Assembly: GCA_023433855.1 (NCBI GenBank)
Contig: JAEYTV010000335.1
Coordinates: 1 to 24,109, forward strand
From: Pseudomonadota bacterium
GTDB taxonomy: Bacteria; Pseudomonadota; Alphaproteobacteria; Rhizobiales; Rhizobiaceae
Reading direction: 5' to 3'
Length of the DNA: 24,109 nt
The notes beneath the pieces were generated by a model that was not told the origin of the DNA, did no database searches, and was given only the letters and a program-made list of their open reading frames with translations. Positions 1 through 8,118 of this stretch are shown one piece after another. The first letter of the stretch is position 1, and each line of letters begins with the position of its first letter. Position numbers and translations under genes: made by a program.

Positions 1-393
1 GAAACACCCATCCTGATGGCGGACTGGCTGGAGCCCGGCCAGCACCTGACCGCCATGGGATCTGACTCCGAGCACAAGAACGAGATCGATCCGGCCGCCT
101 TTGCCCGGGCAACCTATGTCGCCGACCGCATCACGCAGACGCGGGTGCTCGGGGAGTTGCACCACGCGATCAAGGCGGGCGCTGCATCCGCGAATGAGCT
201 GTTTGCGGAGCTTGGATCCGTCATCGCCGGGAAGGCATCTGGACGTACTGCCACCAGTGACATCACCTTTGCCGACCTGACCGGAACCGGCGTGCAAGAC
301 ACCGCAATTGCCAATCTCGCCCTCGCCCGCGCGAAAGACGCGGGACGCGGCCAGATCATCGAAAACAAACTGAACATGGGAGATGCAGCGTGA
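1..393 (+). CDS. eutC: Ectoine-utilisation cyclodeaminase-like protein EutC, C-terminal part
   Basis: The reading frame is open from the first base of the window, so this is the last 130 residues of a longer protein; members of this family are usually about 330 residues. It belongs to the ornithine cyclodeaminase/mu-crystallin family, which uses NAD(P) in a Rossmann fold. The visible part includes the family-like stretch around residues 11-26 (LEPGQHLTAMGSD) and the Gly-rich TFADLTGTGVQD segment (about residues 90-101) typical of the C-terminal half. Its stop codon overlaps the GTG start of eutD by 4 bases, so the two are translationally coupled. In eut clusters this gene is called eutC; its exact reaction in ectoine breakdown is not well settled. 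The family call is firm, and the symbol rests on the neighbouring eutD, eutE and ehu genes. Confidence 0.88.
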   Translation, partial: ETPILMADWLEPGQHLTAMGSDSEHKNEIDPAAFARATYVADRITQTRVLGELHHAIKAGAASANELFAELGSVIAGKASGRTATSDITFADLTGTGVQDTAIANLALARAKDAGRGQIIENKLNMGDAA

Positions 394-1568
394 GCGTGAC
401 GCTGAACTTTACGCGCGAGGAATATGCCGAGCGCCTGTTGAAAACCCGTCGCGCCATGGAGAAGGCCGGGATCGATCTCCTGATCGTCACCGACCCGTCC
501 AACATGCACTGGCTGACCGGATACGACGGCTGGTCCTTCTATGTGCATCAATGCGTGCTGGTACCGCCGGTAGGGGAGCCGATCTGGTACGGTCGCAAGC
601 AGGACGCCAACGGCGCGAAGCGCACCGCCTACCTCGCCCATGACAGTATCATCGGTTATCCCGATCATTATGTGCAGTCGACCGAACGGCACCCGATGGA
701 CCTGCTCTCGCAGATCATCGATGAACGGAAATGGTCCCGCCTTACCGTCGGGGTGGAAATGGACAACTATTATTTCTCGGCCGCCGCCTTCGCCTCCCTT
801 CAGAAACATCTGCCAAATGCGCGGTTCAAGGACGCGGCGGGCCTCGTCAACTGGCAGCGCGCGGTGAAGAGCCCCACCGAACTCGACTACATGCGCAAGG
901 CCGGGAAGATCGTCGAACTGATGCACAAGCGTATCGTCGATGTCGTTGAGCCGGGCATGCGCAAATGCGATCTGGTGGCCGAGATCTATGACGCCGGCAT
1001 CCGCGGCACCGCCGAGTTCGGTGGCGACTATCCGGCCATCGTCCCGCTTCTCCCATCCGGCGCGGACGCGTCCGCGCCGCACCTGACCTGGGACGACAAG
1101 CCGATGCGCACCGGCGAAGGCACGTTCTTCGAGATCGCCGGGGCCTACAAGCGTTACCACTGCCCGCTGTCGCGCACCGTTTTCCTTGGCAAGCTTACGC
1201 AGGCCTTTAGGGATGCGGAAAAGGCCACGCTCGAAGGCATGGAAGCCGGGCTTGTTGCGGCCAAACCGGGCAATACATGCGAAGATATCGCCAACGCCTT
1301 TTTTGCCGTCTTGAAGAAATACGGAATTATCAAGGACAACCGCACCGGCTACCCGATCGGTCTTTCTTATCCGCCGGATTGGGGCGAGCGGACCATGAGC
1401 CTTCGGCCGGGCGACCGCACGGAATTGAAGCCGGGCATGACCTTCCACTTCATGACAGGCCTCTGGCTCGAAGACATGGGTCTGGAGATCACCGAAAGCA
1501 TCGCGATCACCGAGACCGGAGTCGAGTGCCTGTCGAACGTGCCCCGCCAGTTGTTCGTGAAGGCCTGA
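390..1568 (+). CDS. eutD: Ectoine hydrolase EutD/DoeA (M24-fold, metal-ligand-less)
   Basis: A 392-residue cytoplasmic protein with the two-domain creatinase/aminopeptidase P fold of peptidase family M24. EutD/DoeA opens the ectoine ring to N-acetyl-diaminobutyrate, the first committed step of ectoine catabolism. The N-terminal creatinase-like domain covers about residues 10-155 and the pita-bread domain about 165-392. The positions that hold metal in true M24 peptidases are replaced: E248 and C258 for the two Asp, and Y321 (in TGYPIGL) for the metal His. H231, aligned with the catalytic His of creatinase, is kept. This matches a metal-independent C-N hydrolase rather than a peptidase. The start is GTG, overlapping the eutC stop, with GGGAG 6-11 bases upstream. 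eutE follows after 4 bases. Length and context are canonical. Confidence 0.94.
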   Translation: MSVTLNFTREEYAERLLKTRRAMEKAGIDLLIVTDPSNMHWLTGYDGWSFYVHQCVLVPPVGEPIWYGRKQDANGAKRTAYLAHDSIIGYPDHYVQSTERHPMDLLSQIIDERKWSRLTVGVEMDNYYFSAAAFASLQKHLPNARFKDAAGLVNWQRAVKSPTELDYMRKAGKIVELMHKRIVDVVEPGMRKCDLVAEIYDAGIRGTAEFGGDYPAIVPLLPSGADASAPHLTWDDKPMRTGEGTFFEIAGAYKRYHCPLSRTVFLGKLTQAFRDAEKATLEGMEAGLVAAKPGNTCEDIANAFFAVLKKYGIIKDNRTGYPIGLSYPPDWGERTMSLRPGDRTELKPGMTFHFMTGLWLEDMGLEITESIAITETGVECLSNVPRQLFVKA

Positions 1569-1572
1569 TGCC

Positions 1573-2586
1573 ATGCTGACGACGGCGCCACGACCTTCCC
1601 CGATGACCTCGACCGTCGATTTTGACGAAAAGGGGGTGCAGCATGGTCATCTGCGGCTGCCCTACAGCCGCGATGACAGCGCATGGGGGTCGGTGATGAT
1701 CCCGATCTGCGTCATTGCCAATGGCGACGGTCCGACCGCACTCCTGACCGGCGCTAATCACGGTGACGAATACGAGGGTCCGGCGGCGCTGTTCGAACTG
1801 GCGCAGACGCTTGATCCTGCGCAGGTGAACGGCCGCGTCATCATCGTGCCGGCGCTGAACTACCCGGCTTTCCGCGCCGGAACGCGCACCTCGCCGATTG
1901 ATCGCGGAAATCTGAACCGTAGCTTCCCCGGGCGGCCCGACGGCTCGGTGACGGAAAAGATCGCCGACTATGTGACGCGCCACCTGATCCCGCTGGCGGA
2001 CATCGTGCTCGACTTTCATTCCGGCGGGAAGACACTAGACTTTCTCCCCTATGCCGCAGCCCACGATCTGCCAGACAAGGATCACGAAGCACGCTGCTTC
2101 AAGGCAGTGGCCGCCTTCTCGGCTCCGTACTCCATGAAGATGCTGGAGATCGACGCGGTCGGCATGCTGGACACAACCGTCGAGGAGATGGGAAAGGTCT
2201 TCGTGACCACGGAGCTCGGGGGCGCCGGCACCGCGAGCGCCCGCTCGGTCGACATCGCGAGACGGGGCACGCGTAACCTGATGCGGCATGCGGGAATCCT
2301 GTCGGGCGAGCCTCAGCTCCAGCCGACCCGCTGGCTGGACATGCCCTCCGGCGAGTGCTTCACCTTCGTAGAAGATGACGGCCTTGTCGCCTTCGCCTGC
2401 AACCTCGGCGATCCGGTCCGAAAAGGCGATGTCATCGCCCGCGTTTATCCCGTCGGCAAGACCGGCATTGCCCCAATCTCTTACGCGGCCACCATGGATG
2501 GTGTGCTGGCCGCCCGCCATGTCCCCGGCCTCATCAAGGCGGGTGACTGCCTTTCCGTCATCGCCACGATCACGGAGCGACCTTAG
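1573..2586 (+). CDS. eutE: N-acetyl-L-2,4-diaminobutyrate deacetylase EutE/DoeB
   Basis: A 337-residue protein of the succinylglutamate desuccinylase/aspartoacylase (AstE/AspA) zinc-hydrolase family. EutE/DoeB removes the acetyl group from the N-acetyl-diaminobutyrate made by EutD, giving diaminobutyrate and acetate. Zinc ligands are visible as H63 and E66 in NHGDE and H149 in the FHSGG motif. The family RGNLNR-type substrate-binding segment lies at residues 111-116. The C-terminal third (about 255-335) resembles the small beta domain of the family. The first ATG is used here, 4 bases after eutD; a second in-frame ATG at 1603 would give a 327-residue protein, and neither has a strong ribosome-binding site. 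The gene sits in the expected eutCDE order and is followed by the transporter genes. Confidence 0.93.
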   Translation: MLTTAPRPSPMTSTVDFDEKGVQHGHLRLPYSRDDSAWGSVMIPICVIANGDGPTALLTGANHGDEYEGPAALFELAQTLDPAQVNGRVIIVPALNYPAFRAGTRTSPIDRGNLNRSFPGRPDGSVTEKIADYVTRHLIPLADIVLDFHSGGKTLDFLPYAAAHDLPDKDHEARCFKAVAAFSAPYSMKMLEIDAVGMLDTTVEEMGKVFVTTELGGAGTASARSVDIARRGTRNLMRHAGILSGEPQLQPTRWLDMPSGECFTFVEDDGLVAFACNLGDPVRKGDVIARVYPVGKTGIAPISYAATMDGVLAARHVPGLIKAGDCLSVIATITERP

Positions 2587-2649
2587 CCACATAACCGCGT
2601 GAGACCCGAAAACGGGCCACCGAGAACCGTCAACCAGAGGAGAACATAA

Positions 2650-3501
2650 ATGCAGCTTTCGAAGCTTATCGGGCTCTCCGCCCTTGCATTCGCCGCAACC
2701 GTCACGTCTGCCGCCGCACTCACGCTCGAAGAGGTCAAGCAGCAGGGTTACATCCGCGCGGCGACCGCCAATGAAGTTCCGTACTCCTACATGCAGCCCG
2801 ATGGGACCTCTGCAGGAATCGGACCGGACGTCGCCAACCAGGTGCTGAAGTCGATGGGCATCGAGGAGGTCAACTGGACCGTGACCCCGTTCGGCACGCT
2901 CATACCGGGGCTCAAGGCCAAGCGGTACGACTTCGTCGCCGCCGAGCAGAACATCTCGCCTGAGCGCTGCAAGCAAGTGGCATTCACCGAGCCGAACTCG
3001 TCTTACGGCGAAGGGCTTCTGGTAAAGAAGGGCAATCCGAAGAAGCTGACGACCTATGCCGACATTGCCAAGGATCCGTCGCTGAAGGTTGCCGTGGTGT
3101 CCGGCGCCAACAATGTCGACTTCCTCCGTGCCGTCGGTGTGAAGGACGACCAGATCGTCTTCATCCAAGCCAATGCCGATGCCATTCCCACTGTTCAGAG
3201 CCGTGTTGACGCCTATGCCGCAACCGAACTGACTGTCTCGGAACTTGCCAAGGACCAGGCCCAGGTCGAGCAGGTTTCGCCTTTCACCGATCCTGTCGTG
3301 AACGACCAGCCGGAGCGCAACTATGGCGGCTTCGCTTTCCGTCCGGAAGATAAGGAACTGCGGGACGCGTTTAATACAGCACTGATCGAGTTCCGCAAGA
3401 CCGACGACTACAAGGCCATCCTCGGCAAATACGGGCTGTCCGAGCAGAGCATCGCGGCCGCTGCCGAAAAGAACGTCGCAGACCTGTGCGCCGGCAAGTA
3501 G
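2650..3501 (+). CDS. ehuB: Ectoine/hydroxyectoine ABC transporter substrate-binding protein EhuB
   Basis: A 283-residue periplasmic solute-binding protein of family 3 (SBP_bac_3, polar amino acid type). Residues 1-23 form a signal peptide: a short basic start, a hydrophobic core and a likely cleavage after Ala-Ala-Ala before LTLEEV. The mature part begins with the GYIRAATANEVPYSY segment typical of this family and carries the second-lobe pattern ending in KYGLSEQSI. EhuB binds ectoine and hydroxyectoine and delivers them to EhuC/EhuD. The start has a good ribosome-binding site (AGAGGAG) 7-8 bases upstream. A 63-base gap separates it from eutE, without a clear terminator. Specificity is assigned from the flanking eutCDE genes and from similarity recognised by eye. 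Confidence 0.92.
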   Translation: MQLSKLIGLSALAFAATVTSAAALTLEEVKQQGYIRAATANEVPYSYMQPDGTSAGIGPDVANQVLKSMGIEEVNWTVTPFGTLIPGLKAKRYDFVAAEQNISPERCKQVAFTEPNSSYGEGLLVKKGNPKKLTTYADIAKDPSLKVAVVSGANNVDFLRAVGVKDDQIVFIQANADAIPTVQSRVDAYAATELTVSELAKDQAQVEQVSPFTDPVVNDQPERNYGGFAFRPEDKELRDAFNTALIEFRKTDDYKAILGKYGLSEQSIAAAAEKNVADLCAGK

Positions 3502-3510
3502 CTCAAGACG

Positions 3511-3532
3511 GCGCCCGGCGCGTTCCGGGCGT
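3511..3532 (+). promoter_or_regulatory. GC-rich hairpin between ehuB and ehuC
   Basis: A perfect 7-bp stem (CGCCCGG paired with CCGGGCG) with a 6-base loop lies just after the ehuB stop and before the ehuC ribosome-binding site. It is followed by CACCTTTT rather than a long U tract. In ABC operons such hairpins after the binding-protein gene often stabilise the upstream mRNA or act as partial terminators, leaving more binding protein than permease. That role is inferred here. Confidence 0.5.
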
Positions 3533-3554
3533 CACCTTTTGCAGGGAGTTTTGG

Positions 3555-4220
3555 ATGGACTGGGGTGCATACCTGCCGATGATCCTGAAGGGTGCCGGCG
3601 TCACCATGACGATTACGCTGGCCTCCATCGTTGTCGGCACGTTGCTGGCGTTCTTCTTCGGCATTCTGCGCGTGGAAGGCGGCCCGGTGCTGTCGACGAT
3701 TGCGCTGTGTTATACGGAGCTGTTTCGCGGCACCTCCCTGCTCGTCCAGTTGTTCTGGTTCTATTACGCGCTGCCGCTGGTCGGGCTCAGTTTCGAGCCG
3801 ATCACCACCGGGATCCTTGTGCTGGCGGCGCATGCCGGGGGGTACGGGGCGGAGATCGTGCGCGGAGCTCTTTTGTCGGTCTCGACGCAGCAGTTGGAGG
3901 CGGCCCGAGCGCTCAACTTCAACCGCTTCCAAACCCTGTTCCGGATTTCGCTACCCCAGGCGGTCGTGGAGATGATGCCGGCCTTCGGCAACCTCGCGAT
4001 CGAGACGCTGAAGCTTTCTTCGCTAGTGTCGCTGATCTCGATTGCCGACCTCACCTTCACCGCGCAATCGATCCGCAACCTGACGCTTGATAGTGCCAGC
4101 ATCTATTCCGTGACGCTCATCTGCTATTTCGTGATGTCCCTCGTGCTGATGATCGCGATCCGCATCGTCGAGCATTTCCTCATGCGCGGCGATGTCTTCC
4201 CGCGCTCGACCCATTCGTGA
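3555..4220 (+). CDS. ehuC: Ectoine ABC transporter permease EhuC
   Basis: A 221-residue inner-membrane permease of the His/Glu/Gln/Arg/opine (HisM-type) family. It has about five hydrophobic segments, starting with TITLASIVVGTLLAFFFGIL near residues 18-37. The cytoplasmic EAA loop that docks onto the ATPase is visible as LEAARALNFNRFQTLFRISLP in the second half. EhuC pairs with EhuD to form the ectoine channel. The frame stays open further upstream, to 3486, but the ATG at 3555 is chosen because GCAGGGAG sits 7-14 bases before it and the extra 23 residues would overlap the ehuB end with no family match. ehuD follows after 11 bases. Confidence 0.91.
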   Translation: MDWGAYLPMILKGAGVTMTITLASIVVGTLLAFFFGILRVEGGPVLSTIALCYTELFRGTSLLVQLFWFYYALPLVGLSFEPITTGILVLAAHAGGYGAEIVRGALLSVSTQQLEAARALNFNRFQTLFRISLPQAVVEMMPAFGNLAIETLKLSSLVSLISIADLTFTAQSIRNLTLDSASIYSVTLICYFVMSLVLMIAIRIVEHFLMRGDVFPRSTHS

Positions 4221-4231
4221 GGATCTGACAC

Positions 4232-4924
4232 ATGATGTACGGCTATGAATGGGACACGACGACCTGGCTGACCTACACGATCTCGATCCTGCCGATCATC
4301 CTGATCGGCCTGACGGTGACGTTGAAGGCGGCCGCCGCAGGTTTCGCGATCGCGCTGATCCTCGGCCTCGTGTTTGCACTGCTGCGCCGCAGCCGCTTGA
4401 AGGTAATCTCCTGGACGACCGCCGTGGTCGTCGAGTTCCTCCGGGACACCCCGCTCCTGGTGCAACTCTTCTTCCTTTATTACGTGCTGCCGAACTTCGG
4501 CATCGTTCTGCCCGCCTTCCTCACCGGGGCGATTGCCCTCGGGCTGCAATACGCCGCGTACACATCGGAAGTGTACCGAGGCGGTATCGAGGCGGTTCAA
4601 CGCGGCCAGTGGGAAGCGGCGACTGCGCTCAACCTTACCCGCATGCAAACTTACCGTGACATCATCATTCCGCAGGCGGTTCCACGCATCGTGCCGGCCA
4701 TGGGCAATTATCTCGTGGCGATGATCAAGGAAACGCCGGTGCTTTCGATCATCACCGTTCTGGAGATGATGGGGCTGGCTAACATGATTGGCGAACGCAC
4801 CTTTGAATACCTCGTGCCGCTGACACTCGTCGGCCTGATCTTCCTTCTCCTGACGCTGATCTGCTCCGCGGGCCTTCACCGGCTGCAGAAGGCTCTTCCG
4901 AAAGCAGGAATTCCATTGCGATGA
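4232..4924 (+). CDS. ehuD: Ectoine ABC transporter permease EhuD
   Basis: A 230-residue inner-membrane permease, the second channel subunit of the Ehu importer and a paralogue of EhuC. Hydrophobic segments are clear at about residues 10-50 (including [20 protein letters not shown]), 75-110 and 175-215. The EAA loop reads [21 protein letters not shown] at about residues 127-147. The start is ATG with GTGAGGA upstream; a second ATG follows immediately as the next codon. The last bases overlap the ehuA ATG (ATGA), so the permease and the ATPase are translationally coupled. The assignment as D rather than C follows the gene order and the N-terminal [11 protein letters not shown] start, and is slightly less certain than the permease call itself. 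Confidence 0.9.
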   Translation: MMYGYEWDTTTWLTYTISILPIILIGLTVTLKAAAAGFAIALILGLVFALLRRSRLKVISWTTAVVVEFLRDTPLLVQLFFLYYVLPNFGIVLPAFLTGAIALGLQYAAYTSEVYRGGIEAVQRGQWEAATALNLTRMQTYRDIIIPQAVPRIVPAMGNYLVAMIKETPVLSIITVLEMMGLANMIGERTFEYLVPLTLVGLIFLLLTLICSAGLHRLQKALPKAGIPLR

Positions 4925-5700
4925 ATGAAACCAACGATCCGCACATCATCGAGTTCTCGGACGTCACGAAGCGCTTTGGCATCCTGACGGTGCTCGACAA
5001 CTTCAACTTCTCCGTAGCGAAAGGAGAGAAGGTCACGCTCATCGGCCCCTCCGGCTCCGGCAAGTCCACGGTGCTGCGCATTCTGATGACGCTCGAGCCG
5101 TTCCAGGAGGGCAAGCTGACGCTCGCGGGCACCTCCTACCACGAACCTGGTGGCAAAGGACCGTTCCAGGCGTCGGAGAAGCACCTGCGACAGATCCGCA
5201 ACCACGTCGGCATGGTCTTCCAGAGCTTCAACCTCTTTCCGCACATGACTGTTCTTCGAAATGTCGTTGAGGCGCCCGTTCGGGTCCTCGGGATGGCGCG
5301 GGCGGAGGCCGAAGCGCGGGCGATTGAACTGCTGCAGATGGTGGGACTGGCCGACAAGAAGGATCACTACCCGGTGCAATTATCGGGCGGGCAGCAGCAG
5401 CGGGTGGCGATCGCCCGGGCGATGGCCATGCGGCCGCGAGTCCTGCTGTTCGACGAGCCGACCTCCGCACTCGATCCACAGTTGGTTGGCGAGGTGCTGT
5501 CCGTCATAGGCGACCTGGCGCATGAGCATGACCTGACCATGCTGCTCGTGACCCACGAGATGCGATTTGCCCGCGAAGTGTCCGACCGGGTCTGTTTCTT
5601 CGACAAGGGGCGGATCTGTGAACAGGGTTCGCCTGAAGAGATCTTCGGCCAGCCAAAGAACGAGCGGACACGAGAATTCCTGTCATCGATCCTTGGTTAA
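4921..5700 (+). CDS. ehuA: Ectoine ABC transporter ATP-binding protein EhuA
   Basis: A 259-residue cytoplasmic ATPase that powers the Ehu importer. Motifs are complete: Walker [10 protein letters not shown] (residues 42-50), Q-loop Q101, the ABC signature LSGGQQQR (154-161), Walker [13 protein letters not shown] (174-185) and the switch histidine H212. It has no C-terminal regulatory domain, which fits the polar amino acid transporter class. It is the last gene of the block, overlapping ehuD by 4 bases. In Sinorhizobium the described order places ehuA first (ehuABCD before eut), so its position at the end of the operon is a local rearrangement. No obvious terminator follows; the next 120 bases are non-coding and lead into gene remnants. 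Confidence 0.93.
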   Translation: MNETNDPHIIEFSDVTKRFGILTVLDNFNFSVAKGEKVTLIGPSGSGKSTVLRILMTLEPFQEGKLTLAGTSYHEPGGKGPFQASEKHLRQIRNHVGMVFQSFNLFPHMTVLRNVVEAPVRVLGMARAEAEARAIELLQMVGLADKKDHYPVQLSGGQQQRVAIARAMAMRPRVLLFDEPTSALDPQLVGEVLSVIGDLAHEHDLTMLLVTHEMRFAREVSDRVCFFDKGRICEQGSPEEIFGQPKNERTREFLSSILG

Positions 5701-5824
5701 GCTCATGCCGTTCGTGATCCCGCTCGCTGGGTGCGCCGGCGAACTCGACCACTGGGATGTCACGTTAACTGAGTATAGTGGTTGATCTGCCTGACGAGGT
5801 CAGTTTCCTCCATAACCCAAGTCA

Positions 5825-6012
5825 TTGATTTTTCTTGGCACGAGGTTTTTCCTTGACGAGTACAGGAGAGTATTCGCTGTTAATGTGACATCCCCGTCTC
5901 TCCTCATGTGCGATATCGACGACGTCAAGAAGCTCAATGGTCATCTAGGACATGCTGAGGGAGACCGTTGTCTGGTGAAGGTTGCCGGCATCGTTCAGAG
6001 CAGCATGTGCTT
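5825..6012 (+). pseudogene. Fragment of a GGDEF (diguanylate cyclase) domain
   Basis: About 60 codons look like the N-terminal half of a GGDEF domain: a decayed start resembling RRFLDE, then SLLMCDIDDVKKLNGHLGHA and EGDRCLVKVAGIVQSSM. These correspond to the metal-binding DxD segment and the GH..GD helix of the family. The similarity stops near 6012, before the GG(D/E)EF signature, and the frame then runs into unrelated sequence. No start codon with a ribosome-binding site and no sensor domain are present. It is a truncated relic, not a functional cyclase. Its end coincides with the start of the ParE-like remnant in another frame, which suggests a recombination junction. Confidence 0.62.
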
Positions 6013-6296
6013 ACCTGGTCTGCGTTCGCACTATCGGATCGCGATGCAATCTTCACCTATATTGAGGCAGACAATCTTCAGCCGCTGTCGTGGTTGACGA
6101 GAGGATAGTCACCGCCGTTCGACGTCTGGTCGATTTTCCTGCGAGTGGACGTATTGGCAGAGTCGCGGGGACGCGCGAACCGGTAATCGGCGGCACCCCG
6201 TATGTTGCTGCCGATGCCTTCACGGGCACAACGATCCGTATTCTTCGCATCCTCCACGGCCCGCAGGAATGGCCAGACGATTTGCCCAGCAGCTAA
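6007..6296 (+). pseudogene. ParE/RelE-type toxin, broken by a frameshift
   Basis: Two frames together give a full-length ParE-family toxin of about 97 residues. The first, from GTG 6007, reads VLTWSAFALSDRDAIFTYIE followed by ADN, the usual N-terminal helix pair. The second, from about 6081, reads AAVVVDERIVTAVRRL, then VDFPASGRIGRVAGTREPVI and the typical end TIRILRILHGPQEWPDDL. One missing base near 6078-6080 explains the switch. Intact ParE proteins poison gyrase or act as ribosome-dependent RNases and pair with a small antitoxin gene just upstream. Here that place is taken by the GGDEF fragment and no antitoxin is visible. The gene is probably inactive. A 68-residue C-terminal piece from GTG 6090 remains open. 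Confidence 0.72.
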
Positions 6297-6313
6297 ACCC
6301 GGATCGCAGTTAC

Positions 6314-6350
6314 TAGAACCAGCGGGTCGTAGGTTCGAGTCTCATCAAGG
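6314..6350 (+). other. Possible tRNA 3'-end remnant
   Basis: The stretch from 6314 contains AACCAGCGGGTCGTAGGTTCGAGT, split here as AACCAGCGGGTC and GTAGGTTCGAGT, which looks like the end of an anticodon arm, a variable loop and a T-arm (stem GTAGG, loop TTCGAGT at 6334-6340). The 3' side of the stem reads CTCAT instead of the expected CCTAC, and no acceptor CCA or 5' half follows. It could be the scar of an element that integrated at a tRNA 3' end, or chance similarity. Confidence 0.35.
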
Positions 6351-6364
6351 CGGAGACGACCGTC

Positions 6365-6398
6365 ATTGGAGCGGCCGAGGTGGATACACGGCCCCAAT
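6365..6398. repeat. Imperfect inverted repeat in the gene-poor stretch
   Basis: ATTGG-AGC-GGCCG pairs with CGGCC-CCAAT across an 11-base loop, giving a 10-bp stem with a 3-base bulge. It lies between the ParE remnant and the end of the GMC oxidoreductase gene. It has no U tract on either side, so a terminator role for the GMC gene is only possible, not shown. Confidence 0.3.
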
Positions 6399-6457
6399 CG
6401 ACTGCGTGACGCGGATAAGGCGTACTTCCGGGTACCCGAGTTAAACAGGCAAACCAC

Positions 6458-8023
6458 TCAGACCGCTGCATGCTCGACGGGATCTGCCGAAAGGCCGTTT
6501 GCCGCAAGGATCATATCTGCGGCACGCTCGCCGATAACGACGCATGGAGCCATCAGATTGCCCGAGGTAATCCGCGGCATGACTGACGCGTCCGCGATGC
6601 GGAGATTGCTGATGCCGTAGACTCGGAGTTGATGGTCGACCACAGACATGGCATCACAGCCCATCTTGGCGGTACCCGATTGGTGCCAATAGGTCACCGC
6701 CGAGTTTCTAATGAACTGTTCCATGCCGCTGCGGTCGCGCGGCTGCGGTATGGCTTCTCGCCTCACGAGCTTACCGAAAGCTGCACTGTTGCCGAGTTCC
6801 CGGCACAGCTCAACGGTCTCCAGTGCAGCCACCATGTCCTCGGGTTCGCTGACAGAGTTCGGCTCGATCAACATAGCATCGCTGAGATTCGGGCCAGATA
6901 GGCGCACGCGGCCCCGGCTTTTGGGTTGGGCTAGGCCAGCAAACATCGTCCACCCATGCCCGGGAGCCGGCAGGCGCACCTCGGCAGGGGGTGGCACCGC
7001 GAATCCAAGCTGGCAGTGCAAGATGTTCGGAGCGTCCAAGCGGCTGTCGCTCTTCCAGTAGAGCGTTGCCTCGCACCCGCCGCTGCCGATTTCCTGCGGC
7101 TCGAAATACTCCCACGTGCAGCCAAAAGCCACGTGATCCTGATGGTTTTGCCCGACACCTGGGAGGTGTTGGACCAACTTGATCCCATGAGCATGCAGTT
7201 CATCCCGCGGGCCAATGCCGGATTGCATGAGAATCTTGGGCGTGTTGACGGCGCCAAGAGAGAGAACGACTTCACACCGTGCGGTGAGTTTTACCAGTCT
7301 GTCTCCAACCAGAGCTTCCACCCCGGTGGCCCGATTTCCATCGAGAAGAATACGCGAGACGAGGGTGTTGGTCAGCACAGTCAGATTCGGTTGGTGCATG
7401 CGTGGATAGGTATAGGATTGATGGATTGATTCTCGCTTCCCGTCGCGGATCCGCATATCGGCGATCGCGACCCCCCCCGAGCCTTCCATCATCTCACCAT
7501 TCGGGCTGCCGAACTGGGGGATCCCGACCGAGCTAGCGGCCTCAACCATCGCACGGGCGACCGGCTTCGGTTCCGTCGGTTGCGCCACATACACGGGGCC
7601 GCCGGTTCCGCGGCGCAGCGGGTCTGCCTTGCCCTGCCAGTCCTCGATACGGCGATAATAATCGAGTACGGACTCATAGCCCCATGCCGGTTCGCCCGAC
7701 TCTTTAGCAAAATGGTCCCAGTCGGCCCGATGCCCTCGCGCCCAGACCATGACGTTGATGCTCGAGCCGCCACCTAGTCCCTTGCCCATATTCAGTGGCA
7801 GGCGGCGCCCGTTCAACTGCGAGACGGGCTGACTCTCAAAAGCCCAGTCACGCTCCGAGCCGAGATTGAGAGGCCACAGAGTCGGCTCGATCAGCGCCGA
7901 GGACATGCCGCCGCCGCCGGCTTCAAGCAGTAGTACGGACGCATCGTGTCGCTCAGCAAGACGCGCCGCAACCACGCAGCCAGCGGAGCCAGCACCGCAA
8001 ACAATAAAATCGAATCCTTCCAT
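6458..8023 (-). CDS. GMC-family FAD-dependent oxidoreductase (choline/alcohol dehydrogenase-like)
   Basis: A 521-residue flavoprotein of the glucose-methanol-choline family, which oxidises alcohols with bound FAD. The dinucleotide-binding motif GAGSAG is at residues 10-15, with E34 following beta strand two (LLLEAG). The GMC signature region GKGLGGGSSIN occurs near residue 85. The active-site pair is H447 in YWHQSGTAKMG and N489 in TSGNLMAP. The substrate cannot be told from the sequence; choline, aromatic alcohols and polyethylene glycol are all oxidised by relatives. The start at 8023 matches the usual family N-terminus (MEGFDFIVCGAG) with GAGG upstream. An in-frame ATG at 8098 has a better AAGGAG site and would add 25 residues that match nothing known. 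It is a lone gene with no partner enzyme. Confidence 0.86.
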   Translation of the reverse strand: MEGFDFIVCGAGSAGCVVAARLAERHDASVLLLEAGGGGMSSALIEPTLWPLNLGSERDWAFESQPVSQLNGRRLPLNMGKGLGGGSSINVMVWARGHRADWDHFAKESGEPAWGYESVLDYYRRIEDWQGKADPLRRGTGGPVYVAQPTEPKPVARAMVEAASSVGIPQFGSPNGEMMEGSGGVAIADMRIRDGKRESIHQSYTYPRMHQPNLTVLTNTLVSRILLDGNRATGVEALVGDRLVKLTARCEVVLSLGAVNTPKILMQSGIGPRDELHAHGIKLVQHLPGVGQNHQDHVAFGCTWEYFEPQEIGSGGCEATLYWKSDSRLDAPNILHCQLGFAVPPPAEVRLPAPGHGWTMFAGLAQPKSRGRVRLSGPNLSDAMLIEPNSVSEPEDMVAALETVELCRELGNSAAFGKLVRREAIPQPRDRSGMEQFIRNSAVTYWHQSGTAKMGCDAMSVVDHQLRVYGISNLRIADASVMPRITSGNLMAPCVVIGERAADMILAANGLSADPVEHAAV

Positions 8024-8118
8024 CAGTTGGCCTCTGAGGCAAAGCTGATTTTCCGCCACAGCGCGGTCGTGGTTCGATCCTTCATAACTTGCTTTCATGA
8101 TGCGCTCCTTGAATGTTG

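Noticed and set aside
114..1574. A 486-codon open frame on the minus strand opposite eutC and eutD
   Set aside because: It is antisense to two genes with clear families, has no ribosome-binding site or family similarity, and is explained by the high GC codon bias.
2035..3168. A 377-codon open frame on the minus strand over eutE and ehuB
   Set aside because: Its composition is Gly/Arg/His-rich without recognisable domains; the sense genes explain the sequence.
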